Source of the DNA: Desarmillaria ectypa
Taxonomy: Eukaryota > Basidiomycota > Agaricomycetes > Agaricales > Physalacriaceae
Direction of reading: 5' to 3'
Length of the DNA stretch: 64,000 nucleotides
Assembly: GCA_030407005.1 (NCBI GenBank)
Contig: JAUDYN010000002.1
Span: forward strand, 434,001-498,000
Shown here one piece after another: positions 10,851 to 22,307 of this stretch. Position 1 is the stretch's first letter. The number at the start of each line of letters is the position of its first letter. The notes beneath the pieces are model-generated. The model made no database searches. It saw nothing but the letters and a program-made list of their open reading frames with translations, and was not told the DNA's origin. Both the position numbers and the translations under genes were made by a program.

Positions 10851-11834
10851 ATGACTTTTTTCGACTCCCTCCCCGCGGAGCTAGTAGACGCCATCATCTA
10901 CGAATTTCGCCATGACCATGAATCAATCAAATCCTTTGCATCTGCTCATCGTTCCTTCCTTCCATTCGCTCAGAACTACATTTTCTCGACCGTCCGCCTC
11001 TCTTTTGGCCATTTACAGTACTCAGATCATGGCCGATGCGCTCAGTTTCTCGACATCCTGTCTAGCTCTCCTCACATTGCCCGTTTCGTTCGCGAGCTGC
11101 ATATCTGCATCGTCCCCACTCCTTTCTGGCTACCCGATACCCTTCCAAATGAGCTATCGCGCGAGAATTCGCCTCTGATACACGTCTTGCACGTGTTGTC
11201 TGGCCTTCGCCGCATACGCGTCTTTCAGGGCGCTGGGAATGGTTGGTGTGTACAGTGGGGCGGCATTTCTCCAGACCTGCAGGCAGCAATGCGCACAAGC
11301 TTTACCTCATCCACCATCCGTAGTATTACGCTCGAACGCCTCGCCTTTCATAGCTTTCGAGAATTCTCCTTCCTTTTCATGCATGCCCAAACCGTCGAAG
11401 AATTATCCTTAACAGGAATACGTTTCATCCCATCCTCCGATTCCTCATCGTTACGCTACCACGACTTGAAGCCGTGTCTTCCCAATTTACGAAACCTCTC
11501 CATCCGATTCTATCGACGCGATCTTGCTTTTACGAAAGATAGAGGCTGGGAAAGCCCGGACATTTTAGGCTTTGTCCTTTTTTTACCATCGTGGGTGTAC
11601 CTGGATAGTCTTCGACGGTTATCGATCTTCGTAGATCATTTGGAAGACTGCACCTCTATTCGAGAATACTTGAGCGCTTTGGGTAACTCAATTGCTGCTG
11701 TTACAATGAACAATTCGTGTATCAATTACGGTAAGCGCATCACACAATTGCCGTTTTTCATGCTGTTACTCACCCTAGTCTTAGCTATTGCGGTCGATAC
11801 TGAACCAGGACAAACGTGCTCGCTGATAGGTTAG
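10851..11834 (+). CDS. F-box-like domain protein
   Basis: The N-terminus reads FDSLPAELVDAIIYEFR, an F-box start, followed by the S.SFASAHRSFLPFAQNYIF pattern usual in basidiomycete F-box-like proteins. The rest consists of irregular leucine-rich segments (LRNLSIRFYRRD; LDSLRRLSIFVDHLED), consistent with a substrate-recruiting arm for an SCF ubiquitin ligase. An intron of 48 bases at 11731-11778 keeps the frame whether spliced or not, giving 311 or 327 residues. Agaricomycetes carry hundreds of such genes with fast-changing C-termini. The start is the first ATG of the frame. The end is abrupt (QTCSLIG), shorter than many relatives, so a missed 3' exon is possible. Confidence 0.78.
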   Translation: MTFFDSLPAELVDAIIYEFRHDHESIKSFASAHRSFLPFAQNYIFSTVRLSFGHLQYSDHGRCAQFLDILSSSPHIARFVRELHICIVPTPFWLPDTLPNELSRENSPLIHVLHVLSGLRRIRVFQGAGNGWCVQWGGISPDLQAAMRTSFTSSTIRSITLERLAFHSFREFSFLFMHAQTVEELSLTGIRFIPSSDSSSLRYHDLKPCLPNLRNLSIRFYRRDLAFTKDRGWESPDILGFVLFLPSWVYLDSLRRLSIFVDHLEDCTSIREYLSALGNSIAAVTMNNSCINYGKRITQLPFFMLLLTLVLAIAVDTEPGQTCSLIG

Positions 11835-12755
11835 CAGCTGCGATCCTTTGGGTTGCGAGCAGAGATCTGGAGGTAGCCAAGCTGTATTAACTTTGAGCAG
11901 ACAACAATCTTTATCCGGTATCAAAGGCATCATATGATATTATGGTGAAACACTAGTTCTACGATTCGGACATGCGCCTATACAGCAGCTATAAACACCA
12001 ATTGACAGATTCATTCATTGTGCAGTAGCATGCGAGACAAGCTTCGAAACATATTAAAAGCGCCCTTCGCATTCGTCTGTTGCCGAGACCTCCCTTGAAT
12101 TTGGGGGACATACTGTTGGATACATGCGCTCCAAGCTCAGGGATGCGACAGATGGCACCCGATATTATCCCAAGTCCTCACTTCCTGATTGGCAGACTGG
12201 CTCTGTCAAAGTCCTCCTCAGACAATGGTCTACGCTGGAAGCAGTGGAGAAACTACATCTTGACTCGGAGAAGAGGAATCCATCGCCAGATCGTCGACGC
12301 GACAGAAGCACGGAAAGCTTGGAAGGCGTCGATGCGAGCGCTCCGGGACGACATAAGGAAGACAATGAGAGAGCGCATGGGACATATTCTCTACGAAGCG
12401 GATTGGGCATCTGATTCTGGGAAGCTTTGGCGCGAGCGTCGGGAATGATGTCGGGATGGTGGCAGACATTTGGGCGGACCTGCTTATTCGAGAGAACGCA
12501 CGGTTTGGGCATTCGTTCGATCAGGTAGTTTTTGCCGTCCCGGATAAAGACGAGTTTGCAAAGTTCCAATCAGCTTCGAAGGGTTTCAAGGAGTAGGGGA
12601 GAGGAGATTGCTTATGGAGTGGGAGATGGTTTTTTTCTGTGTCTCGACGTATCCCAATGCATGGTAGATGAGCACCAGCTTTGTTCGAATACTTAATTGA
12701 CCGTGACGTTGCCATAGAGTAAATTCAGATCCTAGTAGTGTAATCTCGCACAAAG
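11835..12755. other. Intergenic region with unassigned open frames
   Basis: An open plus-strand frame at 12080-12448 (122 codons; WKQWRNYILTRRRGIHRQ) and an antisense one at 12165-12569 overlap each other. Neither shows a recognised domain or clear splice signals. The plus frames hold short stretches such as WSTLEAVEKLHL that recall F-box protein C-termini, so this may be decayed sequence from the upstream F-box gene or a relative. No gene is called. Confidence 0.4.
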
Positions 12756-13241
12756 TTACAACAGCCCTCCTACGATCATCTCATACGAATTCGGAACACC
12801 CGTATCACCCAGTCCTCGGAAGTCATGTTCGACAAACTTCTTCGTCCATACTACCATACTCCGCATCAGCCATCGAAGCGTCAACAGGCCACAGCAGATT
12901 CCAGCTACAACCGCCATTATCGTAAACGCGAGTTCCATCTTGTGATGTCGAGCGTCTTTCAGCCACATTTGGACGTGAGAGTTCCCGGGGAGAAGAGCAG
13001 ACGCCAAGAGCAGCGATGCGAAAATGAAGATTGGCGCAATGAAGCTATAGACGCGGCGTTGACTGATATCGGGGTCGTGAAGGATGCGAGAGAGGATGCT
13101 CTGAAGGTGTTCGGTGAAAGATGTCCTTGATATTGCTCCCTGACCTCGCCGGTCTTGTCCTTGCGTATAATTTATGGGTAGGGAAGATTGGGCAGGCCTT
13201 GAGGTAAGTTGAGAGCGGGTAGTTCGCAGGGCTGCAGGCAT
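12756..13241 (-). CDS. Small membrane protein of unknown function
   Basis: A single-exon frame of 161 residues from the ATG at 13241 (MPAALRTTRSQL). An earlier in-frame TTG exists but ATG is preferred. Residues 1-65 are hydrophilic. Two hydrophobic segments follow: FIAPIFIFASLLLASALL near residue 70-87 and FTIMAVVAGICCGLLTL near 105-121. A short basic and polar tail ends GGLL. This predicts a two-pass membrane protein; the orientation cannot be fixed. No known domain was recognised. Codon use resembles neighbours and the frame is undisturbed, which supports a real gene. No targeting signal is obvious. Confidence 0.65.
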   Translation of the reverse strand: MPAALRTTRSQLTSRPAQSSLPINYTQGQDRRGQGAISRTSFTEHLQSILSRILHDPDISQRRVYSFIAPIFIFASLLLASALLPGNSHVQMWLKDARHHKMELAFTIMAVVAGICCGLLTLRWLMRSMVVWTKKFVEHDFRGLGDTGVPNSYEMIVGGLL

Positions 13242-13809
13242 TGCGATATAACGACGGTGACTGAAGGTGGGAAAGTCGAACTTGGACGATCTGGGAACAC
13301 GTGCTACGTGATGAGAAGCAATGATCAGGGTTGCCCCGAGATTCAAAATTTGGATCTCATCCTTTTACAACGTCTTATCCAGCGTATGACATAAATATGT
13401 TACTCTATTTTAACCCGTCTTCCCTCTCCATCCTTCGGAAAGTCATGAATACTGTGCTGACAAGAGTTATGATTCTGTGAAGCAGCCGTCCTGGCCGTTC
13501 AACGTGGGGAATACCGCTCCGCTCGCGTATTTCCCGGAGATACATTTATATATTGCTCCTCCGGCCAGATCGCATTGGTCGAATGTCACTATGCTGCTTG
13601 TAGAAGTAAAACATCGTATTATCAGTGTACATCAGAAGCAAGAATGCGAGACCATCATGTGAGCATGCGCATTGATTGTGTCTTTCCATAGCAACAATAT
13701 CTGTGTACGGATGTCCAAGAACACCACCGATGGCTTTCTGACTATCATCGTACTTGTCCTTTTACAATTCGATGATTTCCGCAGTTCTACTAAGCCTCAT
13801 CACCTTTAT
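13242..13809. other. Intergenic region
   Basis: No gene was recognised. Short plus-strand open frames exist but have no domain, splice pattern or match elsewhere in the window. The right end borders the decayed unknown-family copy and may include its untranslated or degraded 3' part. Confidence 0.4.
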
Positions 13810-15073
13810 AACGGCTAGTCACAGATTACAGAAGTCTGGTGACGGCATAGGCATAACGTTCTTCAAAGATCTGCCCTCCGTACCACATTTAATTCGTGTT
13901 CCGCCTGCAGGTCCAAACGGAAATGTCGATCCCCCCCAGTTTGACAAAGTAATACTCCCATACGTTCTAAGATTAACGAGTTCATACATTGAACAAATCC
14001 AATGACTCGAATGGTTTATTCGGACTAGATTCAGTATCGCCTCTATTACCCAACACATCTCATCAAGATCTTGATGGGCATAATGCGAGGAGGGCATGCA
14101 CTTCTCTGTGCCATTCAACAGGGTCTCGAAACGTTCTGTGAATCTCGTGTCGTCCCAAAATGCAGAGAATGCTTGATAGACGAGGTCATTCTTTGAAAAA
14201 GCGATCAACATCAGCAGGAGTGGAGTAGAGGTCGATCAGACCTCATCTTTCGTAAGCTTAGTAGTGGGACATATGTACGCTAAATCAGCTGGCAGTGGGC
14301 CTATCAAGCAGGACTCAAACAGCTCATTTGCAATGAGACACTTCTTTCCATCATGTTCTCGAACCTCAGGCTCAGTCAATCATAGATACAGTGGGCAAAA
14401 AACTTACCAGCTTTTTCATTTCCCTTTCGGTCAGAGTGACCGGACGTACTGAAGCACTGAAAAATCGCTCTGATCTCTTCCAAAGGTTGAAAATGAGGAG
14501 TCTGGAGACCCGAAGTACTGTACACTGAAGACAAACGTAAAGTTAAAGACAACGCTGAAAAAATATTATACATACTAGCTAAGTCAAGGTGTGCAAAGTA
14601 CTCGTGAGCAAAGTTGACTAGTCCTGTCGGTCCATGCAGTGGGTCCGCAAAGTGTCCCTATATTCTTCGGGGGTAATATCTGCCTGTCCCGGCGCGTCAG
14701 ACACTAGAGTGACAAGACGTAGAATGTGTCCAGACAGTGTGTACTTTAGAGACAATACCACAATGCAAGACATTGGCGGACACGTTGCTTACTGCTATGA
14801 CTTGCTGAATGAGAAGACGGATTTCCGTGCTCAGCTTGATACCTTTGGATCACTGAATGAGGTCGTGTAGGAAACGTCCGGTACGTATATGACTAAAATT
14901 ATCATGGTTAAATAGCTGATTTCCTGTCTGGTGTCATTTAGTATGGTACAAAATCGTCGCGGAGGCTTACAATTATTACAGGATGTCGCAGGTGGCACGA
15001 GGCGTCGAAAAGGCTCGGAATGTTATGCGGTGTCATCAAAGAAGGCAGACGAGCGGATCTTGCCGCGTTCCAT
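13810..15073 (-). pseudogene. Decayed copy B of an unknown gene family
   Basis: Read on the minus strand from MERGKIRSSAFFDDT at 15073, this is the partner of the plus-strand copy at 5524-6700. It keeps longer open blocks than copy A, notably the 130-codon stretch at 13819-14211 (VYQAFSAFWDDTRF, PSSHYAHQDLDEMCWVIEAI). Other blocks are NFAHEYFAHLDLASMY and LEEIRAIFQCFSTSG. Stops lie between blocks (for example after HCMDRQD and after HCIYD), some perhaps inside introns, others not removable by GT-AG splicing. Probably a pseudogene, though a gene with unusual introns is not excluded. Family not recognised. Confidence 0.55.
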
Positions 15074-15558
15074 GATGAGTGTTGGTGCTTAGTCCCTTTA
15101 CGCTGAGTCTCAGTGATGCCATCACAGCCGACACATAGATAGTGCGAGTAGTACTTGAACAGAACAAATGCCAGATATCTGTATAGTCGATAGAACAGCA
15201 AAGGAGTCAGACAACAAGCGAAAATGATCAAAGCAGAGTCCAGCAGAGATCAAGCACAGAGACTTGCTAACGCCTTGCGAATAGCTTTGCCTTTCACTAA
15301 ACGATCAGTATTAATCATGTCGATGCGACTGAAGCAGCGGGAGATGAAAGTGCCTATGTACAAAGGACCCCGACTAATCCTCTTGCTAGTTTTCGACGAC
15401 CTCATGTCTCGCATGGTGTTGCTTCTCGGGCCACACAGGAATCACCTGCAAGTCATTCATGACTTTAACTTGAAAATGCGATAAGAGATACAGAAAAGGC
15501 TTGGACAACGTGCCTCTAAGCATGGCAACATGTCCAAAACAAGGGTTCAACTTGTAAA
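15074..15558. other. Intergenic region
   Basis: No gene was recognised. A plus-strand frame at 15224-15484 (86 codons) lacks any domain and overlaps the presumed promoter of the minus-strand copy B. Confidence 0.4.
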
Positions 15559-18299
15559 TTAAGGAGGTGGCGGTTGCCTGGCGGAACCGCCTATAGTACT
15601 GCTTTCCAAGTCCATACTGCCTGCGGCAGACTCAAAGGTAGACAGTCGACGCACTCTCTTCTTGATCGAAGGAGCCTCCTCATCTCCAACACTTTCTTCA
15701 ACGGCTGTTTCCTCCCGCGATGGATTGTCAGCTGGGGCATGTGACTGTGGTCGGCTGTCGAGGTCTTTCTCAGGAATCTATAGAGGTAACCACATGACGG
15801 CAAAACATAATACACCGGCCTAGAGTAAAGACGTACCGGCAAACGGACAAGAAATGCGAGAAATGTACAGCAAGCTGAGAACATGAAGACGGCTTTAAGA
15901 CTTGCAGAGTAGGAATCTCGAGCCTTCCTTTGCAAGCCCGGTGGCAGATCGTGGATCAAACGCGCTGATTGTCGGATGGATTTAATCCACTATGTAAAGA
16001 AGATGAACACAGGAGCGGCGAAGGTCTCAAAGAAAGCGACTAACTTGTTCTGCGTCTGGGCCATCGAGGTGTTTCCGAAGTTCATCATCCAACTTTGTCT
16101 GGAAGATAGCAGAGGAAATCGCGACACCTCCTACCTGGCCTGTACATGGTTTTAGAAAAGGAAAAGTGGCCGCTATGAATTGAGCTACCTAAGCCTCGGA
16201 ATACTTGACCAAAACCAGTGCCGACCGCCATGTGAGATTCTTCGATTTTTGTTATTTCAATTAGAATGCTGGAGGTTCAGCTCTTACCAGGAAGATGAGC
16301 CAACAGAGCAACTAAAATGAAAGATATTAGATGAGATGACGGTATAAAGCACCATCGTACTTAGCATGGTTTGCAGAACAACGGCATTTCCGAATCCAAG
16401 GGGAATCTAAGTGTCATAAGAACACAAGCCGAGATGGTGAGTACCATGCAACAAAGGAACAACTGATGAAATCGGAAGGCACCCGATCCGACGTACGATA
16501 CTTAGCCAAGACTGTATTGGCCCAGAATCCTCTTTCATCTGGAGTATGAGCACAGTGGCTATGAACGGGAACAAACCACAGACAAGGTTGATCATCTTGT
16601 ATTTGCCTGTGCGATGCATCATCCAGCCAGCGAAAACTGACCCAGTCGACATGGATAGACTGTTGGGCGCCAGATGCAACCCTGTGGAGCGATGAGGAAG
16701 AGTAGCATGAGAAAGGCTCTTACGTACCGGCAGTGGATGCACTTGTAAGAAGGACCGTCTGGAACCACATCGGGAAGAAAAACGTAATAGAAAAGTTACA
16801 CAGCGCGACAAGAAAATTTGAGCATCCAACGAGCACCGGTATACGTTGTTTCAATAGGAATGGTGCCAAGACGGGTTCTCGCGCCACCCGAAGTTCAACG
16901 AATATGAAGGCGATGAAGAACGTGATCGACAGGATCAGAGGAACAAGGACCGTCGGCTCCGACCACTAGACTTCGATGATGAGAGGAGATCTCTGCGTAT
17001 ACATGTTTCACTTACAGGTAATATCGCGTTATAGCGGGTACTGAGGAAGACGAGGCAGCTGCCCACAGAGATGAGCAAAGTCAGGCTGCCTGCGTAGTCG
17101 ATGCGCTTTAGAATATCCTTGGTGCTCTTCCCTCTACCCTGAAGAAAGATGAGTAAGCTTTCGGATCCGTGCAGATGGGGAGGCCTACCGATGTCATGTA
17201 GCGAAGGTTATACGATGTTAGGATGAACGAGAGGGCGAAGAAAGGGATTTGTATCAGGAAGGCCCAACGCCAACCAAGCCTGTAAAGCATGAGCATATGC
17301 GATACATTTTTCACCACGGAAACATACCAATCCGTAACAAGTCCGCCTATGGGACCACCCAAACCCATCCCCAGCTGGTCAAATATCAGCTTTCTGGCAG
17401 AGAATCCTATGTACACCGCTTACGCCATTGAAAACGCTGGCAACTCCTTGGGTTAGGCCTCTTGACTGGAAAAAATGTCAGCGATATGGAAGGAACCTAG
17501 GGACTCGAAACCCACTCGTAGTGAGTACATGTCGCTGATGACAATTCTGAGATAAAGATTATCAGATCAACCCTGGAAAAAGTTACTCTAAACCTACGTC
17601 GATGTCGTGAAAATGCCGCCGCCTCCCACACCTGATATCTGGGCATCTATGAATACAGATCTATGGGGTGGCCATCAAGAATACGTACGAATCGAGCGAG
17701 AATTAGGGTTTCCATGTTGGTTGATAAGCCACATGCGAGCGTCCCCAGGCCGGCGAAAAGCACTGCCATCTGATTCGCTCCTCTTCGGCCCATGACATTG
17801 CAAAGACGCCCATAAAGCGGAGTAAATGTGCATGTGGCAAGCAGATACCTGCGAAGCGGGGACTCGAATAAACGGACACATAGCATATGTTGAAAGTACT
17901 GACGATGTCCCGAGCCAACTAGCCTGATGCGATTTGTGAAAACTAGAAGAGATGGATGGAAGCACTTGCGGAAATGTTAGTCCCTCCAAAGTCACCGACT
18001 GTTCACTCACTTGTTGGTACGAGAGTGACTATATGAAACATTTTTTGAGTCATTGACTCAGCGAGCACAAAATTTTCACGTACGATTGACAGACTTTGAA
18101 AGGCTATAATCAGTGAGCTATTTTATTGGAGAATAAGAACTGAACTCACCGACAGAAACGTAGCAGTCCATATTCCTGCTAAGATACCATACCGCGTAGA
18201 GGGTGATATCTCGAGGGGGCCCAGTGGCTGCTTCTCTTCAGATGTTTTGTCAACATTTTTGGGGAGTAAAGGATCTCGTTCAGTAAATTCTGTGGTCAT
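15559..18299 (-). CDS. MFS transporter, vacuolar basic amino acid / DHA2-type
   Basis: A multi-exon gene with at least nine introns encoding a transporter of the 14-helix type. The start at 18299 reads MTTEFTERDPLLPKN. ERDPLL fits the acidic dileucine signal that sends yeast and S. pombe Vba/Fnx proteins to the vacuole. Family signatures in order: SFHKSHQASWLGTS, TPLYGRLCNVMGRRGANQ (loop 2-3 G-x-LxDrxGrR-like motif), GWRWAFLIQIPFF, DYAGSLTLLISVG-type helix near 17080, LAPNSLSMSTGSVFAGWMMHR, SGPIQSWL, and the C-terminal IHDLPPGLQRKARDSYSASL with AVFMFSACCTFLAFLVRLP. The end at 15559 is a soluble acidic tail ending RQPPPP. Likely exchanges amino acids or drugs for protons at the vacuole. Family confident; substrate not. 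Confidence 0.85.
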
Positions 18300-19814
18300 G
18301 AAGCGGTCGTTACAAAATGTCGGGTACAATAGAGAAGGGTACAAATGGTAACGTTAAAAGCTCAGGGAATTATTTCGGAGTTTGAAAAAACGATCACATG
18401 ACCAGAGAGCAAATAATCTTAGATGCTGATTAGTTGAAATCCGCAGCCGGCAATTACAATTTGCAAAATTAACCGCGGCATCTCGGCATCTCCACCGATC
18501 CTGACCAGTTCTGGGTCCGAGGGACTAGACACATTCGTAGGCATAGGATCGCATCTCAGAATTCAAAAGGTTCATATTTCATCCAATTAACTTTCGTGGC
18601 GCATGCTATTTTTGCTGATGTTTGATGATTTGAGCTCAAGCACTCAAGACAGGTCTTCGTCGTGAACATCTTCATTTTAATGCGCGCATCACTTATGATT
18701 CAAGAAGTCGTCGCTCACTTTCGATTGCCGCCACACTTTTCCGGTCCCGATTTTTGAGGAGCGAGTAACCGCAACATTCATGGATGAGCGCCATTGTGAA
18801 GGACTGACTACCCGATTGATACCGTGTGGTAGCCACCTTATCGGCGAAGGGGAATCTAGAGGAGTACACGACAACTTATACAGTCGGCAGACGGTCCAGG
18901 CTTCACAAACGATACTGTCATTACATAGCTCATTTGAGTTGGCCTCGTATTTTTAGTTCCATTGTTTACGTTGCTCGATACAGTGTGAATCACGGTATTC
19001 AGGTTAGATGTCGTAAGATTCTGTACCGCTCCTCCAGGTGACGACCCTGCCTCTCTAGAGCTTCTTGGATACTTCTGTAGGTCTTTGGTGTAATAGCGGA
19101 CATGCTAAGTAACTATTGGTCAATCGCTCATCATCAATCATCGGAATGAAATTAAATATAACGGCCCCGGCGGCATCAATACCTGTTAGGGACCCACCGA
19201 CCAGCGCACAGTTCCGCGGAAAACAATCCGAAATTAAAAGCAGCGGGTCGGACAACTCGGTCCAATGATCATAGTGGGATGGCAACTATTTTGCGCGAGT
19301 TAAAATTGAGTCAAAATTCGCGGATCGAGTCCATAATAAGGAGATATTGAAGGGTTTAACCAAGGCAAAATCCTGGCGGCTAGGGTTTTGATTCCATTTT
19401 GACTCGTACAAATTTGTCGCCACCCAGGTGTGTGAGTCAAAGGCTCTGCGTTAAAAGCATCCGAACCTGGTCCGTTCGATTGCGGCCGATCAGGTACAGG
19501 CTCCCGCATCAAAACGCATGCAAGCGCCCGTAACAGTTATAGATAACATAGCAAATCCAGCTTCATCACGAGCTGTCAGGAAAAAAGCACCCAATTTCCA
19601 TTGATGATTAGTTCGATCTACTTTACAGACCAGTACGTGTTAAGCCCCTGCAAATATCTAGGCCCAGCAGGTTCTTTCGGTAAGTGCACTCTATCGTGGG
19701 GTCTGAGTAAGTAGGTCTAGTCTAAATCTATGTTAATTAAGGAGCTTAGCGATGTGGATACAAAGCCTTCTTCAGGGGTGGTACTGCATAGCCTGGTAGC
19801 AGGAAGGGCAATAC
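18300..19814. other. Intergenic region
   Basis: About 1.5 kb with only short open frames on both strands and no recognised domain, repeat array or RNA gene. The plus frame at 19730-20053 overlaps a minus-strand gene with better evidence and is not called. The part near 18300-18420 should contain the transporter promoter. Confidence 0.4.
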
Positions 19815-20225
19815 TTATCGATGTTCGGGTCTATGGTTCCAAATATCAGCGCGCAAGATCAGAAGAGTTGTGGAAGATGTCGTACTATATTGCTCGGGAT
19901 ATCGGCGGCTGTAATACAACGGTTAGCATGATGTATTGTGGAGATCCAGGAAGGACGTACTATTGCCAACAGGTCTTCTGGCAAGAAGGCGGCCTGCAGC
20001 TCGCCGGGTGGAATGGACTGAATTTGCAGTTGGATTGTTCGCACACAACCTAGAAAACCACGAAAGTGAGTCTTGAGGAGGTGAGATTGGCGAACTAGTC
20101 GTCATACCGTTTCTTCGGGCTAGATTAGGAATGGTCAGTGGGATGGGTACGTCGGGAAGAGAAAGACATACGAGGTTCACAGCGTGACCACATCTGAGGT
20201 AAATGTTTCTGACACTGGAAAGCAT
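19815..20225 (-). CDS. Small cysteine-rich protein (CGH / CWQYR type)
   Basis: Three exons, too short for simple frame searches. Exon 1 gives MLSSVRNIYLRCGHAVNL. A consensus donor follows, and the next exon reads VVCEQSNCKFSPFHP, then CRPPSCQKTCWQ. After a second intron comes YRRYPEQY, and the frame stops at 19815 after about 78 residues. The cysteine pattern is RCGH, CxxxxCKFSxxHP, C-x4-C-x3-CWQYR. From memory, similar short unannotated proteins with RCGH and CWQYRQ are frequent in Agaricomycetes; this could not be checked. The spacing of Cys and His suggests a small zinc-binding fold. There is no signal peptide, so it is unlikely to be a secreted effector. Splice joins are in frame at every step. 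Confidence 0.7.
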
Positions 20226-21762
20226 TGTGAGAAGAGCAGATGTAGCACTGAGACGGTACTGACTGGCGAACGCGACACATTGTGAGAGTTGGAAAGAAGA
20301 TGGGGGTGTAATAGTAGGATTGAGAGGTAACGGTGAAGATGGAATATCCCAGAGATATTTCTCTCTCTTTATACGATGCTCAATGATCTAATGATTTATG
20401 GGCGGTCGTACAAAAGATACAGTGCATCTAAGACAGTAAAGTGGATCATCGCCCATGGACTATATCAGGAAAGGCGCCGCCAGGAGCAAATAAACAAGCA
20501 AGGAGAGCACTGTAGTCATCACGGAGGCTACTAAGCTAGAATCACCGTACCTCATCTCCCAATGATCCACCCTCTTACAAGCCAACACGCAGCCAAACGG
20601 TTCAACCGGTGTACCTGCGCGAAACGTCGTCATTAGCTACTGTAGGTGAAGACAGATAAAACACGGTGATACCCCGCAGCGCCAAAACGTCATCATGACT
20701 CTGCTGATGTGTGTATCGTATGTTTTTCGATTCAGTAGGGACAATTAGATGCATTAGGGAATGAACGACGGCATCAACATAGGGATCACTGTGATCAGGT
20801 CCAGTCAGTGTGGGCAACAATGTTCTGGACTGCAATATAGTATGATTTCGGTCCGTGGACTCAGGCCTCACTAATGAAGGACAAAGCCATCCTCGTGAAG
20901 GGCCGCTGAGAGCTCGGAGAAAGTCCACCGGATGTTTACTACATCAGCAGCGCATTTAGACTGACGGGAGAACGAAGAAGAGAGCTGGCGTAGTTTATAG
21001 AAAATGACTGAATTAGTTCAGAAATAGACGTCGAGCTGGGATCTGAAGGTTCTTGAGATAGGAATAAACCGGAATCATCGGACCGTCAGTGCTGTGTTCC
21101 AAAGAAACTATGTTGGAGCAACGCCAGTCGTGTCTGTAAGCCGAAAAACACGGACAATCAGTAGAGCGTGCTAGGAATATCTAAGAGGTACTAAAACGAC
21201 GATGCCTGTACAGTCCTTCTTGTGTGTCCCTGTGACGAGAATAGATGCTCGTGATTAACGCTTTCGATACAGGAACACAATATAATAGAAATGCCTCCCG
21301 GTTTTGAGGGCTGATCCCACTCGCGCCACGCTTTTGCTTGAGAGGCCGTTTAGGTACACGTGAACCTTGATATTCAGAAGAAACAACAACAACAGCGCCA
21401 GCTGGATATAGCATACGCCTACAGTGGCATGCTGGAGATATAGCGGTGGTGAGTGTCGAGCGTTGAAATGTCTGAAAGGGTCTGCACGGGACATATTTTG
21501 GTCCGGTGTTTTGCACGAGCGACGCTTAGAAGCGAATGCTGACGACCGAATTTCCGAGGTCAGAATTCAGAGGCAGTCGTATATCTGGTTTCTACGCTAG
21601 TATGATCCACGATATTCGGCCCCGACAATCTTAGTAGTTGCCAAAAGGAAGAAGGGGACAGCCCGGCTTTGGGCCGGCTATCAAAGAGCACCGATCGAGC
21701 TGACCAAGCAAATAATTTCCTTCTCTGTCACTAACCCAATCCACATTCTAAGGGTGTCCTTC
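20226..21762. other. Intergenic region
   Basis: About 1.5 kb. Minus-strand open frames at 20602-20928 (108 codons) and 21181-21516 (111 codons) have no domain, no conserved motif and no convincing splice partners. A TATATA-poor region just upstream of 20225 probably holds the promoter of the cysteine-rich gene (a TTTATA run occurs near 20370). Nothing further is supported. Confidence 0.4.
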
Positions 21763-22307
21763 ATGACAGCTATCTCTGGAATAGCAGGGGCCAAAGAAAA
21801 GGGAAAAAAGCCCAAGAGATTTCTGGAATCACAGGTCTGAAATGATCGCATCCAGCTCTTAATTTCTTTCGGTTGATGTGTCTTTTTCGCACAGGATACC
21901 CTTGACCTTGCAGTATCCATCGGGGAACTGCAGGAATCCAAATCTAAGAGCAAATCTGATCGGCGTCATACACAGGTGCGTTGACGTGGTATTTTTACCC
22001 GAGGGCGCGTTCCGATCATTACACAGCTTGTGCGCCCCGAAAATACAAGGACTGAGAAAAAGTCATCCAGAAGTAGACTTGTGCGCTCGAAAATTTCCTG
22101 TTGCTTCTTTCCTTTAATCAGCCCAGAGTACAGAAGGAGAAGAAAGCCATCTTAGCAGCGGAGCGCTCGAAGAACAAGAAAGAGAAGGCAAAGTCCCGGA
22201 AGCAAATAGGATCACAAGTGGGCACAGGACACAAAACAAGTGACGACCAAAAAGAACAACCATCTAAGGATCGTTCAGCGCCGCGGAAACGTGTTTCATT
22301 TGCATAG
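21763..22307 (+). CDS. Small basic, lysine-rich protein (nucleolar type)
   Basis: Four short exons link in frame. MTAISGIAGAKEKGKK ends at a CAG donor; the second exon begins DTLDLAVSIGELQESKSKSK; the third begins LVRPENTRTEKKSSRSRL; the last begins PRVQKEKKAILAAERSKNK and ends PRKRVSFA plus stop. All acceptors are consensus CAG. The product is about 133 residues, strongly basic and Lys/Ser-rich, with a predicted helix around the EKKAILAAERSKNKKEKAK part. The terminal KRVSFA motif is seen in several fungal nucleolar or ribosome-assembly factors, but I cannot assign one. Nuclear or nucleolar location is an inference from composition. Confidence 0.6.

Noticed and set aside
19730..20053. Plus-strand frame of 107 codons
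   Set aside because: It is antisense to the three-exon cysteine-rich gene, which has in-frame splicing and an ordered Cys pattern.
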